Source: an uncultured Rhodobacter sp. (GTDB lineage Bacteria > Pseudomonadota > Alphaproteobacteria > Rhodobacterales > Rhodobacteraceae). From it: a stretch of DNA of 18,123 nt. The stretch is from positions 1 to 18,123 of the forward strand of contig CALGTJ010000665.1 of the NCBI GenBank assembly GCA_937901435.1, given 5' to 3'. Under the pieces are notes generated by a model that worked only from the letters and a program-made list of their open reading frames with translations, was not told where the DNA came from and did no database searches. Position numbers and translations under genes: made by a program. This document shows, in pieces, positions 1 through 7,774 of this stretch. Each line of letters opens with the position of its first letter. The stretch's first letter is position 1.

Positions 1-55
1 CAATCTCTTGAATTCGCTTCTTGTTCGCAGCGCGCGCAATCTCGATGTCGGACAT
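1..55 (-). CDS. fhs: Formate-tetrahydrofolate ligase, N-terminal fragment
   Basis: Only the first 18 codons lie in the window; the gene runs off the left edge. The visible protein begins MSDIEIARAANKKRIQEI. Its SDIEIA-AA core followed by a basic stretch and E-I/L is the typical opening of formate-THF ligases. The family makes 10-formyl-THF from formate, ATP and THF in the cytosol, feeding one-carbon units into purine and serine synthesis. A GGGAAG ribosome site sits just upstream. Its ATG follows the stop of the preceding formyltransferase-like gene by two bases (TGACCATG), so the two are almost certainly translated from one message. In this operon it would capture formate released from formyl-CoA. 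The call rests on a short stretch, but that stretch is characteristic. Confidence 0.8.
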   Translation of the reverse strand, partial: MSDIEIARAANKKRIQEI

Positions 56-57
56 GG

Positions 58-984
58 TCAGCTTCCCAGTATATCGCCAGCATTCAAGCCGACAGTTGCA
101 GCCCATTCAGAGGCAGGTATTTTCGCGCCACCCGCAGGTTTGACGCGCTTGATCAAAACACGGCCACCGATGCATTGTACGGTGACGCCATCGTCAGAAA
201 TTTCGATGATCTTGCTGGAAATCCCATCGCCCGGCACGCGAGCGCTGTCAAAAATATCAACAGCATCGCCATTCAGCGTTGTCCAAGCGCCGGGTGCGGG
301 ATTGGTTCCTCGGATCAGGTCATAGACCTGACCGACGGGTTTGTTCCAGTCGATATGCGCATGTTTTTTGATGCAGCGCCTCTCGTAAGTTGCTTGCGAT
401 TCGTCCGGGACTATGTGTGGCGGTTTACCCCCTCGAAACAAATCACAGACCTCTAGGACGGACTCGACCGCCGAAGGGTAGATCTTTTTGAAATAGAGAT
501 TGATCACCGTGTCGTCTGGCCCGATGGGGCATTCCCATTGCAGCAGGCTGTCACCTTCGTCCAGTCCATCATTAGGGTAGAACCAGCTGTAGCCGGATTT
601 CGTAGATCCCATGATGATCGGCCAGTTGACGGCCGACGGGCCACGGTGCAGCGGCAAAAGCGACGGGTGGAAACAGATCGACCCATGAGTGGGCGTATCG
701 CGCGCGGCCTCGGGGACAAAGACATTAACAAAGGCCATGACCATCAGATCGGCCTTCAGCGCGGCAAGTTGATCCAGGTCTTCCTGACCCTTGAAATTCG
801 CGGGCTGGTAGACAGGCAGACCTTTTTCCAGCGCGAATTCCTTGATCGGATCAACGGGCTTGCCCTCTTTATCAGGCTCGCAATAGACGGCGATCACATC
901 GTCGGTTCCAGCGTCCAGCAGTTTGGCAAGGACGTCTTTGCCAAAGGCCTGCTGGCCCATCACGATCAGGCGCATTTTACTCAT
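58..984 (-). CDS. Stand-alone 10-formyl-THF hydrolase/formyltransferase-like protein (ALDH1L1 N-domain type)
   Basis: 308 aa, with an N-terminal formyl-transferase fold (about 1-190) and a C-terminal formyl-transferase domain (about 205-305). The motif around residues 101-115 ([15 protein letters not shown]) and DGLDEGD at 139-145 place His106 and Asp142 exactly where animal 10-formyl-THF dehydrogenase (ALDH1L1) has its catalytic pair. Residue 104 is Cys; it is Asn in methionyl-tRNA formyltransferase and Ile in ALDH1L1, so this is probably not the translation-initiation enzyme despite the likely automatic name. The aldehyde dehydrogenase part of ALDH1L1 is absent. The start codon overlaps the frc stop (ATGA), and the stop is two bases before fhs. 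I infer it handles the formyl group of formyl-CoA: either transfer to THF or hydrolysis to formate. Plain 10-formyl-THF hydrolysis beside fhs would be a futile cycle. Family is secure; substrate is inference. A second in-frame ATG at codon 4 is possible. Confidence 0.85.
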   Translation of the reverse strand: MSKMRLIVMGQQAFGKDVLAKLLDAGTDDVIAVYCEPDKEGKPVDPIKEFALEKGLPVYQPANFKGQEDLDQLAALKADLMVMAFVNVFVPEAARDTPTHGSICFHPSLLPLHRGPSAVNWPIIMGSTKSGYSWFYPNDGLDEGDSLLQWECPIGPDDTVINLYFKKIYPSAVESVLEVCDLFRGGKPPHIVPDESQATYERRCIKKHAHIDWNKPVGQVYDLIRGTNPAPGAWTTLNGDAVDIFDSARVPGDGISSKIIEISDDGVTVQCIGGRVLIKRVKPAGGAKIPASEWAATVGLNAGDILGS

Positions 985-2255
985 TGTGCTGCCGCCTTGT
1001 TCACGTCACCCACCGCGCCACTGTCAATCACGCGGGCAAGGTCATCACCTTGATAGCCAAGCACTTGCATCAGGATTTCAGTGGTGTGTTCGCCAAGCAG
1101 AGGCGAGCGGACCACATCCACAGGAGAGTCCGACAGTTTGATCGGGCAGCCGACGCTGGTGTAACGCCCCCGCTCGGGGTGGTCGACGTCAACGATGGTG
1201 CCGGTGGCGCGCAGGCCCTCGTCTTCCATGATTTCCTTGGTCGACAAGATCGGACCAACGGGAATGTCGAGAGGGTTGCACAGATCCATGACCTCGAATT
1301 TGGTCTTGGTCATGGTCCATTCTTCGACCGCACCAAAGATCTCGTTCAGCTTGTCCAGACGCTCTGGCGGGGTGGCATAGCCGGGCGCGTCTTTCCATTC
1401 GGGCTTGCCGATCAGATCACAGACCTTGCCCCAGACTGCCGCCTGCGTGATGAAATAGGTGTAGGCGTTTGGATCGGTTTCCCAACCCTTGCATTTCAGG
1501 ATGCGACCGGGCTGGCCACCACCAGAATCGTTACCCGCACGCGGTGTCGCATCGCCGAAGGGCACGCCTTCGCCGAACTGGCTGTATTCCTTCAACGGTC
1601 CGGCATCCAGACGCTGCTGGTCGCGCAGTTTCACGCGGGTCAGGTTCAGAACACCGTCTTGCATCGCGGCGCTGACCTTTTGGCCGCGACCGGATTTTTC
1701 ACGATGGTAAAGTGCTGTGACAATGCCCAGCGCAAGGTGCAGACCCGTGCCAGAGTCACCGATCTGCGCACCCGTCACCAAAGGCGGACCATCGCGGAAA
1801 CCTGTGGTTGAGGCAGAGCCACCGGCACATTGCGCCACGTTTTCGTAGACCTTGCAATCCTCATATTTGCCCGGACCAAAGCCCTTGATAGAGGCAAGGA
1901 TCATGCGTGGATTGATCTCTTGAATACGCTCCCACGTGAACCCCATACGATCCAGTGCGCCGGGGGCAAAGTTTTCGACCATCACGTCGCATTCTTCGAT
2001 CAGACGGGTCAGAACCTCTTTGCCGACCTCGTTCTTCGAGTTCAGCTCGATCGAACGTTTGTTGTGGTTCAGCATCGTGAAATAGAGGCTGTCTGCGCCG
2101 GGCACGTCGATCAGTTGCTTGCGCGTCGCGTCGCCAACACCGGGGCGCTCGACCTTAAGCACATCCGCGCCGAACCATGCCAGAAGCTGGGTACAGGTCG
2201 GCCCCGACTGCACATGGGTGAAGTCCAGAATTTTTACGCCTTCAAGAGCTTTCAT
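981..2255 (-). CDS. frc: Formyl-CoA:oxalate CoA-transferase (CaiB/BaiF family, class III)
   Basis: 424 aa, close to the usual 428. Class III CoA-transferases move CoA from formyl-CoA to oxalate, giving oxalyl-CoA and formate. Matches to Oxalobacter Frc, recalled from memory, run the whole length: DFTHVQSGP near residue 11 with Gln16, [17 protein letters not shown] near 92, KVYENVAQC near 135, catalytic Asp167 in [17 protein letters not shown] near 210 and LKCKGWETD after the glycine loop. Three positions differ from the reference: the Trp48 position is Gln47 (TRKQL), the GGGGQ loop is SGGGQ at 244-248, and GFWDGPP reads GFRDGPP. I chose the ATG at 2255 because it has GGAG 10 bases upstream and fits family starts; an upstream ATG at 2291 would add 12 basic residues. 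It follows oxc and overlaps the next gene by 4 bases. Confidence 0.92.
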   Translation of the reverse strand: MKALEGVKILDFTHVQSGPTCTQLLAWFGADVLKVERPGVGDATRKQLIDVPGADSLYFTMLNHNKRSIELNSKNEVGKEVLTRLIEECDVMVENFAPGALDRMGFTWERIQEINPRMILASIKGFGPGKYEDCKVYENVAQCAGGSASTTGFRDGPPLVTGAQIGDSGTGLHLALGIVTALYHREKSGRGQKVSAAMQDGVLNLTRVKLRDQQRLDAGPLKEYSQFGEGVPFGDATPRAGNDSGGGQPGRILKCKGWETDPNAYTYFITQAAVWGKVCDLIGKPEWKDAPGYATPPERLDKLNEIFGAVEEWTMTKTKFEVMDLCNPLDIPVGPILSTKEIMEDEGLRATGTIVDVDHPERGRYTSVGCPIKLSDSPVDVVRSPLLGEHTTEILMQVLGYQGDDLARVIDSGAVGDVNKAAAQ

Positions 2256-2274
2256 CTGTCTTTGTCTCCGTCGT

Positions 2275-2296
2275 GGCCCACGTTTGATCATGGGCC
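2275..2296. repeat. Inverted repeat between oxc and frc
   Basis: GGCCCA, ten bases, then TGGGCC: two perfect 6-base arms in the 99-base gap between oxc and frc, just upstream of the frc ribosome site. On the message it could form a small hairpin that tunes frc translation or shields an RNA end. There is no T-run after it in the direction of transcription, so it does not look like a terminator. Confidence 0.35.
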
Positions 2297-2354
2297 TTAT
2301 GTTTAGGTCTGGGGAAAGTGTCCGGGTCTGGCCCGAACAGAACCTACCCCAAAG

Positions 2355-4079
2355 TTACTTTTTCTTCACCACGCTCTGCGGGTTGAGATTGCCGATGCGT
2401 CCGCTTTCTGTACCAGCCTGCGGGTCGATGATCGCGTTAACCAAAGTGGGCTTGCCAGAGGCAATCGCCTCGCGCACGGCACGTTCCAGATCGTCGGGAG
2501 ACCGGGCCGTGACGCCGACGCCACCGAAGGCCTCCATCATCATGTCGTATTTGGCTTCAGGCACGAAAACAGTCGTCGCCGGATCGGCGCTGGTGTCGTT
2601 CGTATCCGTGCCGCGATAAATGCCAGAGTTGTTAAAGATCACTACACAGATCGGCAGGTTGTAGCGGCAGATCGTTTCGACCTCCATCCCGCTAAAGCCA
2701 AAGGCGCTGTCGCCCTCGACCGCAACCACGGGGCATCCGGTTTCGACCGCCGCCGCGATGGCGCTGCCCATGCCAACGCCCATCACGCCCCAAGTGCCCA
2801 CGTCCAGACGCTTGCGCGGCTTGGCCATGTCAATGACAGAGCGCGCAAAGTCGAGCGTATTGGCGCCTTCGTTCACGAGGATTGTATCAGGCTGCTCGTC
2901 AAAGATCCGTTTCAGTCGGCCCAGCGCGCCGTGGTAATCCATCGGCACGTTGTTGTTTTGCAGCTTGGGCGCCATGCGTTCGACGTTGCTGGCGGCTTTG
3001 GCCTTGACCGCATCGGTCCAGGAGGCGTCTGGTTTCTGCCAATCGCCCATCTTTTCGGTCAGCGCCGTCAAACAGCTTTCGATATCACCAACAAGCGGCG
3101 CATCAATCGGCTGGTTGCTGTCCATTTCCTTGGGGTCGATGTCGATGTGGATGAATTTCTTGGCCCCCGCCTCGCCCCACTGCTTGCCCTTGCCGTGGCT
3201 TAGCAACCAGTTGAGACGCGCGCCGACCAGCATCACGCAATCGCTGTCTTTCAGAACCAGCGAACGCGCGGCCCCGGCGTATTGCGGGTGGGTGTCAGGC
3301 AGCAGACCCTTGGCCATCGACATGGCGATATAGGGAATGCCCGAACGTTCGACGAACTCTTTCACCAGATCATCGCATTGCGCATAAGACGCGCCCTTGC
3401 CCAGAATGATCATTGGTTTCTTGGCGGATTTCAGCACGTCCAATGCGCGATCAATCGCCTTGGGCGAGGGGAACTGCGCGGGGGCCGGATCAACCACTTT
3501 AACCAAGGAGGCCTCGCCCTTGGCAGCCTCCATGACCTGACCAAACAGGCTGGCGGGCAGATCGAGGTAAACGCCACCCGGACGACCAGAAACCGCTGCA
3601 CGAATGGCGCGGGCCACGGCGATGCCGATGTCTTCGGCGTGGAGCACGCGATAGGCGGCCTTGCACAGGGGTCTGGCAATGGCGAGTTGGTCCATCTCTT
3701 CGTAATCGCCCTGCTGAAGATCGACGATCTCGCGCTCTGACGAGCCGGAAATCAGGATCATCGGCCAGCAGTTCGTGGTGGCATGGGCCAGCGCGGTCAG
3801 ACCGTTCAGAAAGCCCGGAGCCGACACCGTCAGACACACACCCGGCTTGCCCGTCAGATAGCCCGCACTCGCGGCGGCGTTGCCTGCGTTCTGCTCGTGG
3901 CGGAAAGACAGCACGCGCATACCCTCAGCCTGCATCATGCGGCCCAGATCGGTGATTGGAATACCGGGAACGTTATAAACGGTGTTCAAACCATTCAACT
4001 TGAGCGCGTCGATCACAAGGTGAAAGCCGTCCGTCAGGTCTTGTTCCATGTCAATAGCTTCAGCGGCTTCGCCTGCCAT
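2355..4079 (-). CDS. oxc: Oxalyl-CoA decarboxylase (ThDP-dependent)
   Basis: 574 aa, the normal size. It decarboxylates oxalyl-CoA to formyl-CoA and CO2 in the cytosol using thiamine diphosphate. The N-terminal ThDP domain holds the activating Glu62 in SFRHEQ. Long stretches match Oxalobacter Oxc, including [12 protein letters not shown] near 82 and [19 protein letters not shown] near 113, with Tyr126-Glu127 equal to the active-site Tyr-Glu pair. The ThDP/Mg motif runs from [10 protein letters not shown] (456) to NN (483-484), followed by Tyr488, and the C-terminal lid keeps Ser559 and Arg561 (ESGRI). These residues separate it from acetolactate synthase and from 2-hydroxyacyl-CoA lyase annotations. 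An AGGGAGAG ribosome site precedes the ATG at 4079. It lies 30 bases after the gntR stop, so the two are probably co-transcribed, with frc downstream. Confidence 0.95.
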   Translation of the reverse strand: MAGEAAEAIDMEQDLTDGFHLVIDALKLNGLNTVYNVPGIPITDLGRMMQAEGMRVLSFRHEQNAGNAAASAGYLTGKPGVCLTVSAPGFLNGLTALAHATTNCWPMILISGSSEREIVDLQQGDYEEMDQLAIARPLCKAAYRVLHAEDIGIAVARAIRAAVSGRPGGVYLDLPASLFGQVMEAAKGEASLVKVVDPAPAQFPSPKAIDRALDVLKSAKKPMIILGKGASYAQCDDLVKEFVERSGIPYIAMSMAKGLLPDTHPQYAGAARSLVLKDSDCVMLVGARLNWLLSHGKGKQWGEAGAKKFIHIDIDPKEMDSNQPIDAPLVGDIESCLTALTEKMGDWQKPDASWTDAVKAKAASNVERMAPKLQNNNVPMDYHGALGRLKRIFDEQPDTILVNEGANTLDFARSVIDMAKPRKRLDVGTWGVMGVGMGSAIAAAVETGCPVVAVEGDSAFGFSGMEVETICRYNLPICVVIFNNSGIYRGTDTNDTSADPATTVFVPEAKYDMMMEAFGGVGVTARSPDDLERAVREAIASGKPTLVNAIIDPQAGTESGRIGNLNPQSVVKKK

Positions 4080-4109
4080 GTTCTCTCTCCCTAATGCCCC
4101 GCGGTTATG

Positions 4110-4814
4110 TTACCCGGTGGCCTCTTTGCCCTTTTGAACGTTTTCCAACTTGGTCCACGCCCGACGCACATGCACATGCAAGCGCATCGTATGTTCCCGC
4201 ACGAGGCGCTCTGACAGATCAGAGTCGCGCGCCTCAAGTGCTTCGATGATTTCCATATGATCCACGACAGACCGTGTGGCCCGGTCGTTTTCCTCTAACG
4301 CACGCCGACGCACCGCGTGCATATGCATGAACAACCCATCCGCCAGCGTCTTGAGCATCTTGCAGCCGGACATTTCGAGGATCATCTGATGAAAAAGAAT
4401 GTTGGCCTCGGAATACTCCGAAAGGTCCGCGCTTGACGAACTTTGGCTGTGACGCAGCGCGTGCTTACGCAACTCGCGGATCTGTACGTCAGACGCCGTT
4501 TCTGCTGCGATGCGGGCCGCCATGCTTTCAAGCGCCGCCCAGGCCACAATCATTTCAAGAACCTCATCCAGCGTCTTTCGCACCAGATAAACGCCTTTGC
4601 GCGGCCGGATCTCGATAAAACCGTCCTGTTCCAGCCGGGTCAGCGCCTCGCGCAGAGGCGTTCTGGACACCTGCAATTGATCCGCCATCGACCGCTCATC
4701 CAGCCGCAAGTCCGCATCTTCATCATAGATGTTCATCTCAATGATCGCGGCACGAAGCATATCGTAAACACGATCCTTCAGCGTAAAATTAGTTGCGATC
4801 GGCTTAAGCTTCAT
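4110..4814 (-). CDS. GntR-family regulator, FadR/FCD subfamily
   Basis: 234 aa. The N-terminal winged helix-turn-helix spans about 12-80, with the recognition region LDERSMADQLQVSRTPLREAL at 38-58 and the wing RPRKGVYLV. The C-terminal FCD ligand domain follows (about 85-220); Asn138/His142, His186 and His208 lie where many FCD proteins bind a metal ion that helps hold a carboxylate effector. It is first in the run gntR-oxc-frc-formyltransferase-fhs. A near-palindrome with core GGTATACC ends about 30 bases upstream of its start, which suggests autoregulation, and related sites precede the two divergent units. The likely role is a repressor released by a small acid or CoA metabolite of the pathway. 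The ligand cannot be read from sequence. The start at 4814 has only a weak ribosome site (GAGAG). Confidence 0.9.
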   Translation of the reverse strand: MKLKPIATNFTLKDRVYDMLRAAIIEMNIYDEDADLRLDERSMADQLQVSRTPLREALTRLEQDGFIEIRPRKGVYLVRKTLDEVLEMIVAWAALESMAARIAAETASDVQIRELRKHALRHSQSSSSADLSEYSEANILFHQMILEMSGCKMLKTLADGLFMHMHAVRRRALEENDRATRSVVDHMEIIEALEARDSDLSERLVREHTMRLHVHVRRAWTKLENVQKGKEATG

Positions 4815-4842
4815 TCTGGACTCTCGACGGGTCAGGACAGCG

Positions 4843-4854
4843 TTGGTATACCGT
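4843..4854. promoter_or_regulatory. Putative GntR operator 1 (upstream of gntR)
   Basis: TTGGTATACCGT, with a perfect 8-base palindromic core GGTATACC at 4845-4852. It ends 29 bases upstream of the gntR ATG, a fitting place for autoregulation. FCD-type GntR proteins commonly bind short palindromes of the TGGTATACCA kind, and the same core recurs before both plus-strand units of the island. Confidence 0.6.
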
Positions 4855-5024
4855 AGACCCTATTAAAAAAATAGCAATACCAGTGTTTGAAAACTTTTCG
4901 CTTAGCATGTTGAATTTAGCTTTAATGTTTTTTTTCAATTAGTTATACAGCTTTTCTCAATATATTTGATGTCCACGACTTACATCATTTCTTTGAAATG
5001 GTACTCTCTCTCAAAAAATGGTAG

Positions 5025-5036
5025 TTGGTATACCAA
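5025..5036. promoter_or_regulatory. Putative GntR operator 2 (upstream of the isochorismatase-like gene)
   Basis: TTGGTATACCAA is a perfect 12-base palindrome and the best of the three copies. It lies 48 bases before the ATG at 5085, where a bound repressor would cover a promoter or early transcript region. It shares TTGGTATACC with the site near gntR, and two extra TGGTA half-sites lie just upstream. Confidence 0.7.
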
Positions 5037-5084
5037 GGGCGAGTCGACCTGAAAGACCGTCCAGAAACAGACAAGGAAAATCCC

Positions 5085-5624
5085 ATGCTGATTCGTGCCT
5101 CTGACTCTGTACTTTGCGTTATTGACATGCAGGAACGCCTCGTTCCCGCGATGCAAGCCCCGGCTCGCACCCTGCGCAATGCACGCACCTTGCTGCAAGT
5201 GGCCGAAGAACTGAACGTGCCGATCCTCCTGACAGAGCAATACCCAGCGGGTCTGGGGCATCTGGTGCCCGATATCCGCACTGCAACGTCTGCGCCTGTT
5301 CTTGAAAAACTACACTTTTCCTGCATGGAGGATCACGGATTTGCCAGCGCCTTCACTGCGCTGAACCGCAAGCAGGCGATCTTGACCGGGATGGAATCCC
5401 ACATTTGCGTTATGCAGACCGCCGCCAGTATGATCGAACAGGGTTTCGAGGTTTTCGTTGTCTCTGATGCCACTGCCTCGCGGACATTGGACAGCGAACA
5501 GGCCTGTTTGACGCGGCTTGGCGCAATCGGGGCTGGCATTGTCACCACAGAAATGGTTGTGTTTGAATGGCTTGGCCGCGCCGGAACGCCTGCGTTCAAG
5601 AACGCTCTGAAACTGATAAAATAG
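5085..5624 (+). CDS. Isochorismatase-family cysteine hydrolase
   Basis: 179 aa, single domain. The family triad is visible: Asp14 in VIDMQERL, Lys75 in VLEKLHFSC, and nucleophile Cys108 in GMESHICVMQTA, which follows the usual hydrophobic strand. The TEQYPAGLG segment near 50 is typical of the ISOC1/YcaC-like branch. Members hydrolyse amides or related C-N bonds (nicotinamide, N-carbamoylsarcosine, biuret, and others), but substrate cannot be told from the triad. The start at 5085 has AAGGA eight bases upstream; an earlier in-frame ATG at 5025 lies inside the operator and is unlikely. Divergent from gntR and preceded by the best palindrome, it is probably in the same regulon. An amide precursor of oxalate, such as oxamate, is a testable guess only. 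Confidence 0.85.
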   Translation: MLIRASDSVLCVIDMQERLVPAMQAPARTLRNARTLLQVAEELNVPILLTEQYPAGLGHLVPDIRTATSAPVLEKLHFSCMEDHGFASAFTALNRKQAILTGMESHICVMQTAASMIEQGFEVFVVSDATASRTLDSEQACLTRLGAIGAGIVTTEMVVFEWLGRAGTPAFKNALKLIK

Positions 5625-5686
5625 CTTAAAGGTCCGCCTTAAATGACCCTATCCGGCACATGGCTTTGCTTGACCAAATGTGGTTC

Positions 5687-5698
5687 TTGGTGTACCAC
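5687..5698. promoter_or_regulatory. Putative GntR operator 3 (upstream of the acyl-CoA ligase pair)
   Basis: TTGGTGTACCAC matches the other two sites except for one central base and the last base. It lies 54 bases before the ligase ATG at 5753, nearly the same spacing as operator 2 to its gene. A second inverted pair, ACCA-AATG-TGGT, sits just before it at about 5673-5684, so the regulator might bind twice here. Confidence 0.55.
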
Positions 5699-5752
5699 AA
5701 ACCACGATATCGCCAGACCTGCCGCGCGACCGGCCTATAGGAGAGACGCTTG

Positions 5753-6898
5753 ATGATCCTTTCCGAGTACAAATCCAAAGAGCTTCTCTCGCAATATGGC
5801 GTGGCAGTTCCTGAGGGCCGCGTCGCAAGAACGGCAGCCGAGGCAGAGGCCCTGTGCCGCGAGGTCACCGCCACGAAATACGTTGTCAAGGCGCAGATTG
5901 GTGCGGGTGGACGCGGTCTGGCCGGGGGTGTGAAATTCGCCGCCACACCGTCTGCCGTGCGCAGCGAAGCGGAAAAGATGCTGGGCAAGCCGTTGGTGAC
6001 ACAACAAACCAACGCCTCTGGCGAGATCGTCAAAGAGGTCTATGTCGAGGCTGCGGTTGAAATCGCGGCTGATGCCTTTATCGCCATCGTTCTGGATCAA
6101 AATGCGCAGCCGACGCTGCTGGCCTCGGCCACGGGCGGCGTCAATTTCGAAGAACAAGCCCGGCGCAACCCCGACATGGTGTCCAGCCTGACGCTGGCAG
6201 GCAATGATGTTGAGGCGTTTTTGCAAGGGCTTGGCTTTCAAAACGCCAAAGCCGCCGCCAAGCTGGTCGAAAACGCGCATAAGGCGTTCCTTGCCAACGA
6301 AATGACCCTGCTGGAAATCAATCCTCTGGCCATGCTGGCCTCTGGTGACTGGGTCGCCGTGGACGCCAAGATCTCTATCGACGGCAGCGCCATGTTCCGC
6401 CATCCAGAGCTTGAGACACTGGTCATGGACCACGCCCTGTCCAGCGTCGAGCGCACCGCGCAGGAAAACGAGATCAATCTGGTCAAGCTGGACGGTAATA
6501 TCGGCGTCGTCGTGAATGGTGCGGGGCTGGGTCTTGCGACCAACGATATGCTTGTGGATGCCGGGGGCAAGCCTGCGAACTTTATGGATATCCGCACCAC
6601 CGCGACCAGTTTTCAGATCGCCAAGGGGGTCGAGTTGTTGTTGGAAGATTCGGCGGTCAAGATTATCCTGCTGAACGTGCATGGCGGCGGCATGACGGTC
6701 TGCGATACAGTGACCGAAGGCGTCGCCTTTGCCTATGCCCGCGCCAAGCGCAAGCCCCCCATCGTCGCGCGGCTGGCCGGGCAAAACGTGGAATGGGCGC
6801 ATCGTATGCTATCGGAACGTCGCCTGCCAGTGACCGTCTGCACCAGTATGGGCGAGGCCGTCGACAAGGCCGTGTCTATCGCCAAAGGAGGGCGTGTC
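5753..6898 (+). CDS. SucC-like beta subunit of an ADP-forming acyl-CoA ligase
   Basis: 382 aa (stop codon at 6899-6901), close to the 388 aa of E. coli SucC. The ATP-grasp domain is clear: SEYKSKELLSQYG at the start, VVKAQIGAGGRGLAGGVK at 44-61, and LLEINPLA near 186 with the metal-ligand region. The C-terminal CoA-ligase domain holds DGNIGVVVNGAGLGLATND near 247. Two loops that shape the succinate site in SucC are changed: the DVGGGAT loop reads DIRTTAT (279-285), and the FGGIVRCD loop reads HGGGMTVCD (310-318), losing the Arg. So it is probably not the TCA-cycle enzyme; oxalate, formate or another small acid is possible. An AGGAGAG site precedes the ATG at 5753 (a TTG one codon earlier is less likely). 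Its stop overlaps the start of the alpha subunit (TGATG). Confidence 0.88.
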
Positions 6899-6900
6899 TG

Positions 6901-7770
6901 ATGGCGATCCTGATTGATGAGACCACCAAGGTCATGGTTCACGGAATGACGGGCCGCTCTGGCACCTTCTATACGGATCTGGCGATGCGCTATGGGTCGA
7001 ACTACGTGGCAGGCGTGCGTCCCGGCAAGGGCGGCACAAAACATCTTGGGCTGCCCGTCTTTGACACTGCGGCAGAGGCTGTTGCCCAAACAGGTGCGAA
7101 CGCCAGCCTGATCATGGTCCCCGCCCATCACGCCGCAGAGGCGATGATCGACGCAATCACGGCCATGGTCGGTGTGATCGTTTGCGTGACCGAACGCGTG
7201 CCGCAGCATGATATGACGCAAGTTATGGCCGCGCTAGAGGGATCGGACTCTGTGCTGATCGGGCCGAACTCGCAAGGCATCCTGACGCCGGGCGGCTGCA
7301 AGATCGGCGTGATGCCAACGCGCGATGCGCGCCCCGGCGTGGTCGGCATCGCCTCTCGCTCTGCCTCGCTGACTTCTGAAATTCTGGCGCAGACCAGTGT
7401 CGCTGGTCTGGGTCAATCCACCACGGTCGGCGTCGGTGGCGATGCGATCCACGGGATTGGCTTTGTCGAATGCCTCAAACGGTTCCGCGAGGATGACCAG
7501 ACCAAAGTCGTCGTGCTGATCGGCGAGATCGGCGGGCGCGAAGAAGAAGACGCAGCGGCCTATCTGACGACTCTGGACTACGGCAAGCCTGTCATTGCGC
7601 TGGTTGTGGGTCGTGAGGCCCCCAAGGAAAAGCGCATGGGCCACGCGGGCACCCTGTCGATCTTTGGCTCGGAAACCGCACAGGACAAGACGGATCTTTT
7701 GCGCAAAGCGGGCGTGATCATCGCGAAGAATGCGGATGACGTGGTGCCATGCGTGACAAAGGCGCTCTGA
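6901..7770 (+). CDS. SucD-like alpha subunit of an ADP-forming acyl-CoA ligase
   Basis: 289 aa, the same length as E. coli SucD. The CoA-binding Rossmann domain opens VMVHGMTGRSGTF (11-23) and PGKGGTKHLGLPVF (41-54). The ligase domain has SRSASLTSE near 152, GEIGGREEEDAAAY near 208, and the phosphorylated histidine His248 in RMGHAGTL. The active-site stretch GPNCPG of SucD is GPNSQG here (121-126), so Cys123-Pro124 of E. coli become Ser-Gln. With the altered beta-subunit loops, this suggests a different acid substrate. The ATG overlaps the sucC-like stop, so the two subunits are translationally coupled. Together they would form an acid + ATP + CoA to acyl-CoA + ADP + Pi enzyme, or run backwards to conserve energy. 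Malate-CoA ligase (MtkAB) is an alternative family name. Confidence 0.88.
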   Translation: MAILIDETTKVMVHGMTGRSGTFYTDLAMRYGSNYVAGVRPGKGGTKHLGLPVFDTAAEAVAQTGANASLIMVPAHHAAEAMIDAITAMVGVIVCVTERVPQHDMTQVMAALEGSDSVLIGPNSQGILTPGGCKIGVMPTRDARPGVVGIASRSASLTSEILAQTSVAGLGQSTTVGVGGDAIHGIGFVECLKRFREDDQTKVVVLIGEIGGREEEDAAAYLTTLDYGKPVIALVVGREAPKEKRMGHAGTLSIFGSETAQDKTDLLRKAGVIIAKNADDVVPCVTKAL

Positions 7771-7774
7771 ACCG

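Larger units (their letters stand above)
4815..5084. promoter_or_regulatory. Divergent AT-rich control region between gntR and the hydrolase gene
   Basis: This 270-base gap separates the two arms of the island and must hold both outward promoters. It is strikingly AT-rich compared with the genes, with A/T tracts near 4863-4872 and 4926-4935 that could act as UP elements or bend the DNA. TGGTA half-sites occur at 4999-5003 and 5019-5023, 20 bases apart, before the full palindrome at 5025-5036, and a TACCA lies at 4878-4882. I could not choose a convincing -35/-10 pair on either strand. Confidence 0.6.

Noticed and set aside
58..984. Methionyl-tRNA formyltransferase (fmt)
   Set aside because: The catalytic Asn of Fmt is Cys here, the GS-x-x-x-HPSLLP and PDDT segments fit the ALDH1L1 hydrolase domain better, and the context is oxalate/formyl metabolism with no def gene beside it.
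984..1811. Long plus-strand open frame (275 aa) opposite frc
   Set aside because: It is fully antisense to a well-matched frc gene; such shadows are expected from codon bias in GC-rich DNA, and its product has no recognisable motif.
2355..4079. Acetolactate synthase or 2-hydroxyacyl-CoA lyase
   Set aside because: The active-site Tyr126-Glu127, Tyr488 and Ser559/Arg561 and long identical stretches match oxalyl-CoA decarboxylase.
4887..4915. Sigma-70 promoter TTGAAA-17-TTGAAT for the hydrolase gene
   Set aside because: Spacing is right, but it lies 170 bases from the start codon in an AT-rich stretch where such matches arise by chance, and it would leave the operator far downstream.
5735..6802. 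355-aa minus-strand frame opposite the SucC-like gene
   Set aside because: It is the shadow of a gene with clear ATP-grasp motifs and has a His/Gln-rich, low-sense composition.
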